Positions 1 to 12,100 of a stretch of DNA of 64,000 nt are shown here, in pieces. The notes below the pieces were generated by a model. It was not told the origin of the DNA, did not search any database, and saw only the letters and a program-made list of their open reading frames with translations. Source of the DNA: Pocillopora verrucosa (lineage: Eukaryota; Cnidaria; Anthozoa; Scleractinia; Pocilloporidae); NCBI RefSeq assembly GCF_036669915.1, contig NC_089315.1:4932887-4996886 (forward strand). Direction: 5' to 3'. A program made the position numbers and the translations under genes. Every line of letters starts with the position of its first letter. Positions within the stretch are counted from its first letter, which is position 1.

Positions 1-78
1 CATAGCTGTGGTAAAATATTTACAACAATCTTGACTTGCAATTCTAAGATTGCACTTGTTCTTCACATGGAACTTGTT

Positions 79-1414
79 CTATGGCTTTGTCTCCCCTCCC
101 TGCAAGGAGTCAGGCTTTGGCACAACAGGAGCTGCATCGGCTGATCCAACCCCTGATAGAATAGGATCATGTTCCAGATCGCTGGCCACTTCCCAGTCAT
201 TCTTAGGATCATCAAGATACTCGTCTGGTTCTTCGATTTTCTTCACTTGATTGTTTATCTTCTCTCTGAAGTATTTTACATACGAAATTTCATTTTTCAT
301 CATGTTTTCGCAAAGCTTTCTCTTCCTCATGGGGACGTTTTTCTTGAGGGAGTAGCCTTTTACGTAAACTCCAGTGTACGCCTCGTCCAAGAAGTTTCCT
401 TTTTGCAGACAAGCTCTTGACAAGGCTTCCTTTCTACGTTTAAAAATCCTGAGTTCTTTTTGAAAACTCGGTCCCTGAGCTTTGACTTTTTTCCAGAACG
501 TTCTATAGAAATACTGATACAGCATAAAATCGGCCTTGTTCCAGCTCTTTATATCCTCTCTAACTTCCTTATCTATAACTTTCTGCTTCTGCTTATCTTG
601 CCGCTCGTTCAATTTGAAGTACAAAATATCTTTCAACTCCCAGCACAAAAGTCGTTTTAGAAGCAACAGGGACTCATCGAAATGTTCTAGAATCATGACC
701 AGATCAAATTCTTTGTCCAAGAAATTTATGTATCGCTTAACCGCAGTCACATTTTGGAAGTATCGAAAATCCAAACCAAGATCGAAAAGCATCGGGTTGC
801 GCACTAAATTAAGGGCCAAAGTTGTTTTCATCAAAGGTTTTATCTCTTGAAACGGTGGCGGAAATTTTAAAAACGTTCCAAGGGGGTCTTCTTCGTCCTT
901 AAAACCTAACGGCTTCGCAAAATGCATGAAATTAAACACAGATTCATATTGGGAAACCGGATCCCTGAGTATTGTTATGTAGCGACTGTGCACTTTTGGA
1001 AATATATAATTCATTGGTCTTTTGTTAAATCTCGCGTGATTGCAGAGAATATTTGCCCCAAAATTGTACAAAGGTGCACTGTAGGAGACGCGAAATCTTG
1101 CTGGCCACAAGAATGTGAAAAGCTGCTTCTGCCTCGGTAGCACAAAAGTCAAGTTTTTTTTGTCTCCATATCGGTTAAGAATATTTGTGATTGTGCTACT
1201 ACCAGTTTTGTGAGTTTTTAGAAACAGGACATGATTTGTCGGGGAGCATGTTTGCTCTTTCTGATGTTTTGGCGGCTTTTGACTCTTCAAGCTTGGATGG
1301 TTCTCTGGTTGTGATGATATATTTACAAACCGATACTCTGTTTGGTCTGCTTTTCGTTCTCCAGCTGACAAAATGTCAGCTCTTTCGAACTTCAAATTCC
1401 TTGTGGATGTTATC
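79..1414 (-). CDS. Galactose-3-O-sulfotransferase-like protein, main C-terminal exon (5' partial)
   Basis: Predicted Golgi enzyme that moves sulfate from PAPS to the 3-OH of galactose on glycolipid or glycoprotein glycans (Gal3ST / cerebroside sulfotransferase family). The exon holds the whole catalytic domain: the 5'-phosphosulfate loop LFLKTHKTGSSTI followed by an NRYG stretch, the 3'-phosphate-binding segment with ITILRDPVSQYESVFNF, and a basic C-terminal half. About 440 residues are encoded, against roughly 400-430 for complete family members. The reading frame extends past 1395 to a good acceptor (pyrimidine tract then TAG, exon starting at 1414, phase 2). It has no ATG before the catalytic domain and no membrane anchor, so at least one upstream exon with the short cytoplasmic tail and transmembrane helix is missing from this model. 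The stop is TAG at 79-81. The acidic, proline-containing tail after the domain is unusual but uninterrupted. Family assignment is firm; acceptor specificity cannot be read. Confidence 0.9.
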
Positions 1415-4400
1415 CTATTTCAAGAAAGAAAAGTTAATATTTCATTTATTGGTTGTTACCTAATTCGTGCAATTTATCACACGTAATTCCTTATCAGAGT
1501 GTATCATTGCCTTTTTAGCCTCTTCTCTTTAGACACGTAATGTACTATCCATAGTAATAATTTTATTTTCTAAGCTAAGAAAATCGTCTGTTTTTTACAA
1601 GAGAGAGTGAAGGTAAGAGAATAAACTCCTGTGTAGAACCTGTTCACATGACCCAAGAAAACTCTCTCCTATTTTTAAATCACCTTCCAATCGACAGGAT
1701 TTCTATTTATTCAAAATGTAAATATCGAGACGCATGTACGTGACTTTATCCCAGAAATAGAAATTCCTGATTTTTTACAATAAGTAATAAAATAATTGAA
1801 AGGAAAGGAGGTAATTATAAAATGAGTTAACCACTGCTAACGATTGTTGTTCCCGAAAGTTTGACTATATTTTGAGCAAAAGTCAAGGAGGTTTGAGAAG
1901 CTTAAATATTAATTCATCTTCATGAAATGAGATTGAAACAGTTGTAGTTCTGCGGTATCCTTGTAAATTTGTAGAAAATTAATTATCGGAATGTTTTTAA
2001 AGACGTTATATTCTGAATTTTACCCAATACAACAGCGTTCGAAATTAAGTTTCCAATCGTTCAACATTCCTGGAAGTTAATTATCGCATTGAAAAAACAT
2101 TGGAATGAGGTTAAAATTACTGCTTATATAGCTTTCGAACTGCAGCTGCACGATAAATCTGGGACAAAGATTAACACCTGTAGGGATAGTAAAATATTAT
2201 TAATTTCCTGTCGATGGAATAAAGGGGGGCAAAATTGACTTCATCTGGAGAAATATCTTTATTTCTAGCAAGATCTATATGAGAAGTAATATCACTTACT
2301 TGCGCTCTACGGTAGGACAGCGAGCTGTCGACGGCAGATTGTTCATTCCATAAAAAATGATGCATATCAATGAAATCGCAGAGACACAACCGAAGAGGGT
2401 CTTCATATGGAACGCCATCACTAAGATCGTTGCCGACGTATTCCCATTTCATGTTTTCATGTTTGTCTTTAGCAACCCAGTTCCTTTAGACTTGTTAATT
2501 CACGCGTGCGTCCAATTAAGTCGCTTTGTGGCCACTTTACGCCGCCAAAGGAAGGCAAATGCTCTTTGTTTATTCCATGTGTGAATGAATGAGGCTGCGT
2601 GTTTTCAACTGTCTCCGATTAATCATTTATGATCTATGGCCATCCTTTTGTCCATTTCATCCGCGTTGTAAGTCAAGTCGACTATACTCTTTGTCCAAGT
2701 GAGCTCCAATCGTGATACTTCAAAATAACTAATTTCAAGCGTTTACAGAGAAAAGTTCTCAATTAAATAACACAAGAGCTCAAAAGTACGAAGAAAAAAA
2801 TCGGTAATTTATGTAAAGAAGAATCGATCAACAGCAGGTAGCTCAGAGTGGTTGTAATTCAAAACGCGTTAAGTTGGAGCATGTGACCAACAAAACGAGC
2901 CTAAATACATTCCAAAACTGCCGAGAGTAGAGGGTTATTGTAAATAAAGGGTATTGACGTTGATTTGATATATTTACTCTCTCTAACTCGTGCCAATAGA
3001 AAAAGGGAAAATTTTTTTATTTACTATATAACCTCGAAGTAATCTTGTATTCAATGTGGCTAGAAGGAGATCAAGGATTTGGATTCAATCATGATCAGGT
3101 TTGAAGTCATGGCAAACGCTTATAACGCCATGTTCAGAGAAAATAATGAGACAAAGAGGGAGGCTTCTGAACCAGGCCTTGAGATATGTCAATTTCACTC
3201 AAGTTATTTGAAGATAGTCTCTCGAGTCTCCAACGAAAGTATGGTTTCTGAGAAGTCCGCATCAAAGTTAACACCTGTGTAATCCTCTGCACTAACGACC
3301 ACTTCAACAATAAGAATAAAAATAAAAATAATTCTTATTTCTAGCGCATTACATCAGTGAAATCTCAAAGCACTTACAAAAATGGTAATGATTAATGATC
3401 CAACAAAACCTCTCCAACAATTAATTGTAAAATAAAAAGGCTTGATAAAAGAGACTTGAGTACCAGGAATAATAAATTTTAGCTTCCGGTGCTCTCTACG
3501 TCTCAAAAACGTTTGTGATTAAGCTCCCTAATATCTTCGAGAGGCGAAATGTAAACATGGTAAAGGATGAACAACAGCGAATAATTAGTTCAATTGTAAA
3601 ATTATATCAGAAAACTTTGGCAAATAAAGGTTTCATTTCTTCCTTAAGTCAGGTAACTTTCAGTCTATGCTGTTCACTCCACGTTCAATGAACCAGAAAT
3701 ATTTCCCGTGTTTAGATCATAGAGCTACCGAAAAAGAAAAGAAAAGAAAGAATAAAATTTGAAGAAAAGAGAGCACCAAGCGTCAGCTAAAATGTATTTA
3801 CGTCTGGCAAGACTTGAGTCACTTGAGTCGCAACAGTCTAGACTTGATTGTTGCGCACGTGTAACAGGAAAAAGTCATGCAATTCCATGTATGCTAATTC
3901 CAATTCTCTTCATTTACACCATTCAATAAATCGTGTATGTCGTTCTATGTTGTCACAGAAACGCAACAGACTTGTTTCTTGAGTCTCTGTTATATTTACG
4001 GTGGCTGCACGGAATCTAGCGACCGCTGGTTAAGGGAAGCAAGGACATGAAGTATTGAATAACACGTCATGACCCTCAAAGAGCATTTTTTTTGTGGCAG
4101 TTAAATAAATGATGTAAATATATTGATCCAATAAAGATTCAGAGATATCCCATGGGAAATTTTTGGAGCCGGATGTACTTCAGGATTTTCATATGGAATG
4201 CAAAAATCTTTTCTCAACAATGGCTCGTCCTCATTTCGATTTTGAAGAAGCTTTCATCTTTTGGCTATTTGCCGGGAAGAATTTTATGTAATTTCTTCGC
4301 AAAACTTTTCCTTGCCTTTTGCTTTGCCTTCTTCCTTCCTTTCCTTGTACATCAACCAAAAGTAACTCAAAATTCTGCAGAATGAGAGAAAATTTATTTG

Positions 4401-5310
4401 CGTTTTCAGGCGAGTGGAGGCAAACACGAGACAAACGCAAGGCTAGCGTGAAGCGTGGCTTACGCGCGAGGTGAACTTCGGATGACACGATAAAGCTGAA
4501 ACAAGGGGAAAATTTCTCTTGCTCTGAGAGCACTACCCGTCACTTTTCTACTTAAGGGGTCGTTTAGTTAGTTTCTAGCCCCTACAGCTACCTAAAATTA
4601 AACTTGAGGATATAATGTGGAATTAACAAGAAAGCAAAGTTAGCTAAATAGTCTCAATTGTAAAGTAATTTCCGCTTTAGTTTGCAGAATACTCGTCAGT
4701 CGAAGATTGTATGTATGGATTCAAATAAATTAGTAAGCTCTTTGTTTGGATGAGACAGGTTTTAGTTGTATGTGGTGCAAACAATGTAACTGAGATGATG
4801 ACACTAACTAACAAAAATTAAACGACATTTCTATGACGCTTGAAACAATCGCGAATTGAGTAATAAGATACTGATTTTGCGCGTAAAATAAAACAAACTA
4901 TGTATTATGATAATGGTAGTGAAATGAGGTGAAACAAAAAGTTAGGGCCTTTTTGGCTCTTTTTTTTTTATTTTCTTTCTTTTTTTTTTTTGGCAAAGCA
5001 AAGATTAATTCATGAAACAACCTTTACGGTTTTTTGTCATAATAGGCCAAGAAACCTTAGGGAAAACTGAATATTTCAGCTACAATTCAAAGCAGACAGT
5101 ACGTGGAATATTAAACAATGTTTATTTAAGAATTTAAAGACAAGTTTCAAAATGCAAATGAATGTGGGAGAAGTTGTTTTGTTACAGTTAGCTGCTTCAA
5201 ACAGCTGCAAAGATAATGAATGTGGTCACAAATTAATCGTATTACCTTTGGTCAGTGTAAACCTCTAGGCGACTGTATAACTGGCAAAGAGCACGCCGCA
5301 GTGAAGTACG
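1415..5310. other. Noncoding interval, sulfotransferase upstream region to membrane-protein gene
   Basis: AT-rich sequence with many stops in all frames apart from the candidate exon at 2300-2452. It contains T-rich low-complexity runs near 4969-4991. I see no convincing promoter, RNA gene or mobile element. The missing 5' exon or exons of the sulfotransferase should lie here on the minus strand, but I could not find a hydrophobic anchor segment with a phase 2 donor. Confidence 0.5.
2300..2452 (-). CDS. Possible isolated coding exon (51 codons), unknown
   Basis: An ATG-led frame of 51 codons ends exactly at a strong splice donor (CAA then GTAAGTG, phase 0). Composition looks protein-like (WEYVGND, EDPLRLC, HHFLWNEQ), with an in-frame stop a short way upstream of the ATG. 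It lies on the same strand and upstream of the sulfotransferase exon, but its phase 0 end does not match that exon's phase 2 start, so a further exon would be needed to join them. It contains no hydrophobic anchor. It could be the first exon of that gene, part of another gene, or chance. Confidence 0.25.
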
Positions 5311-7962
5311 ATGCTTTCTTCAAAACATCACTTCTTTCGTATAAATTTCATATTGCCGTTGGCTCTATGTCTTGGGAGTCGGTATTGTGGATTGTCCGAT
5401 GCGAAAGAAACCCAAGTGATGTCTACCGCTGCCGCGATTAAAACATCATTAACTATGGAAATTAAACCTTCTATGAGGATGGCCGGATTTCGTGAGAACT
5501 ATGCCACTAAAACATTAGCAGCAAGCTTGGAAATCAAGACAATTTATTCCAAATCCAAAGTGTTTACAGCGCAAGAAACAAATATTCCAGAACAATCAAG
5601 TTTTTCAGCTGAGGCCGTATTTCGACAGTCACGGGCAACAAAACGCAGTTCGACTTTTCTTTACAGCGATGCATTGACTTCCACATCGCGAGTCAATTCA
5701 GGCTCAACTCACGCTAATACCTCAACATATTTCTTCCCGGAACTTCCATCCTCTGTCGTTTCTTTTTCTCCGAATCGGACGAATCATTTTGAGTTGAATT
5801 CGACTGCCGCCCCAACTCACAATTACGATGAAAATGGAGACTGCTCCTCAGGACAAACGGTGGAGAAATCATGCGACACATATGTAACTAGATGGGTCGA
5901 TTTTTACGTGAATGTAAGTATTTCTAAATGTTTCAGAAATGCTGAAATGCTTTGAATTATTTGTGATAAATTTAATCACCCTCGTCTTTTAATATGTTCT
6001 TACTGACATGCTTAGGATGAAGCAGGAACATGCCGAAGACATAGAATTCAAATAGAATTCAAAATATCATGGGTTTTAGTAGAAAAATTATTATTTGCAC
6101 AGCGATTATTATCACAGGGTTTATAAATAGTGTTTTCGCATGATAAAAACGACCTGTGTACATTTAAAAAGGCACTCCACTGAGTCATGATGTCAACAAC
6201 GACACGAAAATTCAAAGAAAAACTGAATATTAAGCGCGCAACCGAGTAACCAACAACGTTAAAATAATCAAAACGGATCGAATTATTTCAACGGTTAGCC
6301 AGGCCAGTACAGATCTTACGGAAAATTAGAAATCATGCTTTTATTTGAATGCATTATACGTCCGTGACACTACTAACTATTACGTGCGTGGGCAGGCGGC
6401 TCGATCAAAAGTCAACTTGTGTAGAAATACAAAAACAATGAACTAACCTATGAAATAGAAAAAGCAATAACAACAATCAAACAACCATTGTGGAAAAACC
6501 TACAAGATGAAGAATGCTAATACTAAAATTTAATGGCAGACCGAAAAAAAAATAATCAGTAAAGTGCTAAACGACCATGCTTCAAACACCTGCCTCTCCG
6601 GCAGCTTACAAGGTGCAATAGTGATCCTTAATAGACGTTGGACGTTTATTCTATGAACTCGAGGGGGAAAAAGTACAATGATTTTAGAGGCTATTAAAGG
6701 AAATTGCCCTTAGTTCTTAAATATTTCACTTATCAGGAACAAATTTGATTGGATATCATCGATTCCCAGTTATCTTACTATGCTTTTTCAGATAGATAAA
6801 GTGTACCAATTTCTAAGTGACCATGGTGACAGACCAACGTTTTTTGCATTTTTATATTGTTACAGGTCTGCATACATTATTTAAAACGTGTGCATATCAA
6901 ACACGCCATCAAAAGTCCATTACTGTAATTACAACGCAGAATTTTAAGATTTAAACTTAAATCATTATTATTCACTCATGATGATTTTAAAGCAAAGATC
7001 ATTAGAATTGAATTAATTCATAAAAAACACCTCAAGGCAAAGAAATTAATTATGAAGAATCCCCATTGTGAAGTCGATATGATCATTCTATAGTATCCAA
7101 TGAGCCTTAGCCGAAGATATGATTGCTTTGCTCAGTTACCAAACTGATTATCGGAGCAACTAAAGTTACTTCCAGTTTTTTGTTTAATTATGCGGTGGTC
7201 ATTTCTTAAATTAAACCTTCAATAATTGTCATTACCTTACCTGGGATGTCTATTTCAAGAGATGAGATAATCCTTGACAAATCAGAGTATTCACCTCTCG
7301 ATAATCATTTAAGCTATTATACTAAACAAGCGATAGTGCCCCTCTTTGTAGAGAACGGAATATTTCGTTCCATTTAATGATTTAACGACCGCCATGCTGT
7401 TTTACTCTCTTCGTGGGGTGGGGCTGGCGTATCTTAGCGATCAATTTCGTTAGAAATTTTAATTCCAGAGTAAACATCCTAAATGAAGTAAACTATTATC
7501 AAATCTCTCAGATATTATTGAAAATGACGATGGAAAACATTACACTAATACGCTATCTTCAACGGAGCTTTTTTTCAATAGTTCACTTTACTAATTTGTG
7601 CTCTGTTATCATATAATAAATTTCAGTGTGATAGTTGATTGGGTTTGAGTTTATGACACTTTGAGGACGTTAGGATCGTTCTCTCCCCACCCCCCTTAGG
7701 AAAGCAAGTCACCTCTTTCACACCATGATATCCTGAAAAGTAATTTATTCTGGCGCTGTTATTATTGAGATATGCTAGTAAAGGTGAAACTTTTTGTCTT
7801 AATTCATAGATTGGGGGATGGATAATGCTGGCAGTTGTTCTTGTCGGAATTACGGTGCTGGTTTCAACTCATTTTCAAGCCAGGAAGAAAACAAAAGAGT
7901 TGAAGAGATTACCTCAATTAATGTACAAAGAAATACGTCGCAACCGAGGTCGCTGGATGTAG
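5311..7962 (+). CDS. Predicted type I single-pass membrane protein, family unknown (2 exons)
   Basis: Exons 5311-5913 and 7810-7962 encode 251 residues. The first donor is AAT then GTAAGT and the acceptor is TTCATAG then ATTGGG, both phase 0. Residues 1 to about 26 form a signal peptide with core INFILPLALCLG. The ectodomain (about 27-200) is rich in Ser/Thr, has N-glycosylation sequons (NTS, NRT, NST) and a basic RATKR stretch, and carries two cysteines just before the membrane. Exon 2 starts at the membrane: WIMLAVVLVGITVLV is one transmembrane helix, followed by a strongly basic 30-residue tail (ARKKTKELKR, EIRRNRGRWM). No domain is recognised. The layout resembles a mucin-like receptor or adhesion protein, but no function can be stated. 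The opposing Ras-like gene lies downstream. A candidate poly(A) signal follows at 8391. The main doubt is whether extra small exons exist in the 1.9-kb intron. Confidence 0.75.
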
Positions 7963-8390
7963 AAAGAGCGACGAAATATTCATCTGTAAAACATCAAAGA
8001 GGCCTTGTTCATGTGATGTCCGAGTCAGAATACCACTCTCGTTCTGGCTTTCCTTATACAGTCTTCGTCAAGGCATGAACGAAATATCGATGATTAATAT
8101 TATATGCTAGACAGAACTTTAATATGACCTTGTCTACCTCTTGCGTTAAACTTCGGACCTCGTTAAACTATAGTCTGCGCTTTAATTTATGATTTAGTAA
8201 CGAGACTGACGAAAGCGGTGGACCAGTATGCTACCGACTACCGTTAGCTCTTGCAATGCAACAGCAGCTTTGGTCAGAGTAAGAAATGGCGCTTATACAA
8301 TCTGCCGACATGCAAAATACTTAAAAAATATTGTAGGGATAAAAATTAAGGAACGAAGGCTTCTAAGTAAGCCTCGGTGCAAGTGTTTCA

Positions 8391-8396
8391 AATAAA
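8391..8396 (+). other. Candidate poly(A) signal of the type I membrane-protein gene
   Basis: AATAAA on the plus strand, about 430 bp after the TAG stop at 7960-7962. It is the only canonical hexamer I noticed in this interval in the right orientation. Confidence 0.5.
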
Positions 8397-8968
8397 TTGT
8401 TCTAGGATACTCACTAGCGCAGCCGGTGTCCTTCTACTTAGACTTCGCTAAAAAATTTGACTTTCTTATTTTAGCATCATCAAATAAGAAACATGGTCCT
8501 TGAAGGATACACCCTTACTTTGCTTGGCTTGATGTAAAAATTACCGCTGCTATTGAGTACTGAGTGCTCTAAAAAGCACCTGAGCTTAGTCGCCAGCAGG
8601 TAACTATTCTGAGCTGCTTTCCTCTCAATTATTTATCTTTAAGTACAAGATACTAATATTATCACTCGAAGAAAAAAGATTTCTTGACACCTTTTTCGTA
8701 ACTCGTTTAAGAACGTTCGATATTTTTATCAATTTAAAAAATTAGTCTAGTATCTTACAAACTAAAGCTTAGCAAGCTTCTTGTAGATAAAATATTGCTG
8801 CTTGGGAAACATATGGTATTATTTTGACATTCATATAGGCGTCAGTAAGATGCAGCCTTCAACTACGAGAAATACAATGAAAGGCTCACGAACATCAACA
8901 AACACGATATTTTTAGGAGACTTGAAACAACCGAATTTAAGCTCCGGAGAACTTCAATTTTAGATTGC

Positions 8969-8974
8969 TTTATT
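8969..8974 (-). other. Candidate poly(A) signal of the Ras-like gene
   Basis: TTTATT on the plus strand reads AATAAA on the minus strand, about 200 bp past the stop codon at 9172-9174. Confidence 0.5.
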
Positions 8975-9171
8975 TTCTTTCATGTATATCAGGCTCTGAA
9001 ACCTTCTTTAGGTCGTGCGTCGATAGACTAATAAAGATCCCAATGAAAAGTTGTAGTTCTCTAACCTTTGACTTAAAATCCTTCATGGTACATCGTACTA
9101 CAAATTCCCTTATTGGTTTGGAAAGATATTTTTGTCAAAAGATTTTTAACAGATATCTGTATCACAGAGTT

Positions 9172-12100
9172 CTAACCATCAATGGTATCCAGACTTCTTG
9201 CGCCGCAAATAAGTCCCCTAAATCTTCCATTGGCCCTCTTAGATAGTTTGGACTTTGTCTCACCTGCCCTAAAGGCCTGCAGCTTCTCTTTACATTTCTT
9301 CTCTTTTAGCGACAGATTTCGCAAAGAGAATCTATGTCGATCTCTTATGAAAGCTTTCCGGACAGAGTTCGCTCTAGATTCTCTCATTTTTTTCGCCAAG
9401 TTGGCAAATACTTCATCTACACCAATGTCGTTCTTGGCAGAGGTTTCAAAAAATGAGCAACATAAGGTAGCAGCAATTTTTTTCCCGTCCTGATATGAAA
9501 CTTCTCTTTCATCATCAAGGTCACTCTGAAGATGGAACAAAATAAGATTTAGAATAGTACAAAATAGAAACCAGACACGTGCGACTTCAGAAAATGAGGA
9601 TTTTGCCGAGCTTTGCCCAAAATGGCGGGGAACTTGTGATTTCAGAAAATAATTATACGATGGTCAAGAATGCATTTCGTTGTAGTGAGGTTACATGTGA
9701 GCCAGAGTTGCTGAGTAAGATTTAAACCATCCCACCAGTAAGATAAAATTCCTCCAGAGAGTAACAACATCAGTTTTGTCTGTATGTGGTAGATCGATAT
9801 GTGGGCATTATTGATGTAAAACAGAATTTTATTCAGGTTACAATGTTTTATTGTAAAAACTTTTTTTCCCTTTTTTTCACCGAATCCAGTAGACGTCATT
9901 TGAAGGTTCTCTAATGACTTCTGAACCGATTTCACAGAAATCAGTGCAAATTGGAGAAAGGCAAACGACGCAAGCAGATACTACGGAATAATTACCTAAC
10001 GTAGAGGCAACAATTCAAAGACGTGCACAATCCACATGAAAATAAATCGAGAAATCAACATACTGACATATAAATAGGTCAATGAAGCACGAATCCACAG
10101 CAATAACAATAATAACAATCAAGAAAACAATGAGTAACTTTGCTCACTTTGTTTCCAACCAAAATAATGGGGATTTGAGGTATGATTTTGTCCTTTTTTC
10201 CTTTAGCAGCAACGATCTGTTCATGGAAAGACGTGATTGCAGTGGAACTAGAGCGGTCTGTTATGGAATAAACCAATAAGAATCCGTCCCCACTTTTTAT
10301 GTATTGATCTCTCATTCGCCGGAACACGTCCTTAAATAAAATTATTTACGAGTCAAACACATTTACGTATGGGTGAATGTAACAAACAATTACTAAACAA
10401 AGAACGGGCGAAGTTGGACTGAAAGGAGATGTAGTTTAAAACGATACTATATAAAGGGAGGAGAATGATGATAAATGTTATGTGTTGTTTGTAACTTTCA
10501 GTTGTTAAATGTCAAGTAAACTTTTTATCACGTGTTGGAGACTAATGTCACCACAGCTTGAGCCACAGTACTTCAGGGTTCTAGCATCACTGAAATGACT
10601 GGAAGATCAGAGGGTAGCTTGATCTTTGAGTTAAGAATGGTTGTACTTCAAGGTCGTGGGAGTGAAATTGAGATTGGGTAAACTTACGTTTCCTGCCGTG
10701 TCAACCACTTCAACTTTGATCGGGCATCCATCCACCTCAATATCTATTTCGTAGTTATCCTCTTAAAAATAACCAAAGTTTAAGAGACATTTAACAGCCC
10801 GCATGTCAGTGTATCAAATAATTCCTAAAACTAGACTTTTTCAGACATTTACTCTCTATCACATTTTAGCGCGGTCAAAGCTATGCCAGGCAAGATTTTC
10901 AGAAAATTCGTGCTTTCAGTGATTGAAATTGTCTTAACGCGCATGGGAAGAGAACGAAGGGGGCAAGCTGAAGTCCTGGAAATAAAATTAATTATCTCGA
11001 AAGTACGGAATTTCTTAAGTAAAAAAAAATAGACTACAACCACAGCAAAAGAGTTATTTGGATTGATTTGATGTATCTAAAGATACATATCTACATATCT
11101 AAAGGTCAAAGAAACAATGAATCTTTCCGAGAGAGAATAAAGTCCTCTCCTGATATTTCTCAAGAAATTTCGCATCCAACCATGCGACGAATAACAGAGT
11201 AAAATTTTTGTTCATTTTTTTTTCTCCATTCTTTACTAAAATTTAACAACAACTAACCAACTGATGCAATAAGTTGCTTGTATCATCGTTATATGAACGA
11301 TTATCAGTAAAATGATACGTGTAAAATAAAGGTAAGGGTTTTTCTTGGCTTTCAGGGCATAAAACGTGTGGAAGATAAATATACAGATGTCTAACCACAA
11401 GTGTTGGCTAAATGCGCGTATGTTCTGAGGCTCTAAACAAATTTTTTTCTGTTCTCGGTTTAGTTTTGTGTTGCTGTTTTGGGTTGGGTTCGTATTGTGG
11501 ATTTTTGCGAAGTGTGAATTTGAAAAGCCATTCTGTTTTGAGCCGGGTGTTTGAACTGTTTGTGGTCAGGTTTCTGTGTTTCTTTGGAATTTGTTTGGTA
11601 TTTAGCCATATGTTTTGAGTTGGTGGTGTGGGTGTGCCAATCTTTTCAATTGTAGGGATTCTGTTCAAATTTTTTTTTTTAATTCGGCATGGTTCTACTG
11701 GCCTCTACAGGAGATGAGCCATTTCTCGCTATAACAAAAGAATGAAAAGGACAAGACAATGAAGAACTTAAACATAAATACCATTTTTTTAATTTATGCA
11801 CCAACCATTTCATTTGTAATTTCAACAAACAAAGAGAGGCACTGGGTGCAGATTCCCTTCTAAAGAAACCAAATTAAACTCCACAGGAAGCTTTCAAGTG
11901 CTAATTCAATTTGTTTATAGGTCCGCCTAATTGAACTTATATGAAGCTGATCGATCGACCTCTTACGTCATGTCTACTATCTTCCTGTTAATGCAATATC
12001 CACTTGACGGTTGATAAATCTGTCCAACGTACCTATTGTTGGGTCATAGGCGTCCGAGAACTCTTGGCAAACGTATCGAATGCTCAAAGCTGAAAATCAA

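Larger units (their letters stand above)
7963..9171. other. 3' UTRs and spacer between convergent genes
   Basis: This stretch separates the plus-strand membrane-protein gene from the minus-strand Ras-like gene. It contains candidate poly(A) signals at 8391 (+) and 8969 (-) and no other gene that I can support. Confidence 0.5.

Noticed and set aside
1414..2300. Direct splice of the 51-codon candidate exon to the sulfotransferase exon
   Set aside because: Phase 0 donor against phase 2 acceptor; the frame would be lost.
5220..5441. Alternative frame overlapping the start of the membrane-protein gene
   Set aside because: It does not encode a signal peptide and stops before the good donor at 5913; the ATG at 5311 in the other frame explains the region.
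7818..8078. 86-codon plus-strand frame at 7818
   Set aside because: It overlaps exon 2 of the membrane-protein gene in another frame; only the frame starting at 7810 continues from 5913 and encodes a transmembrane helix.
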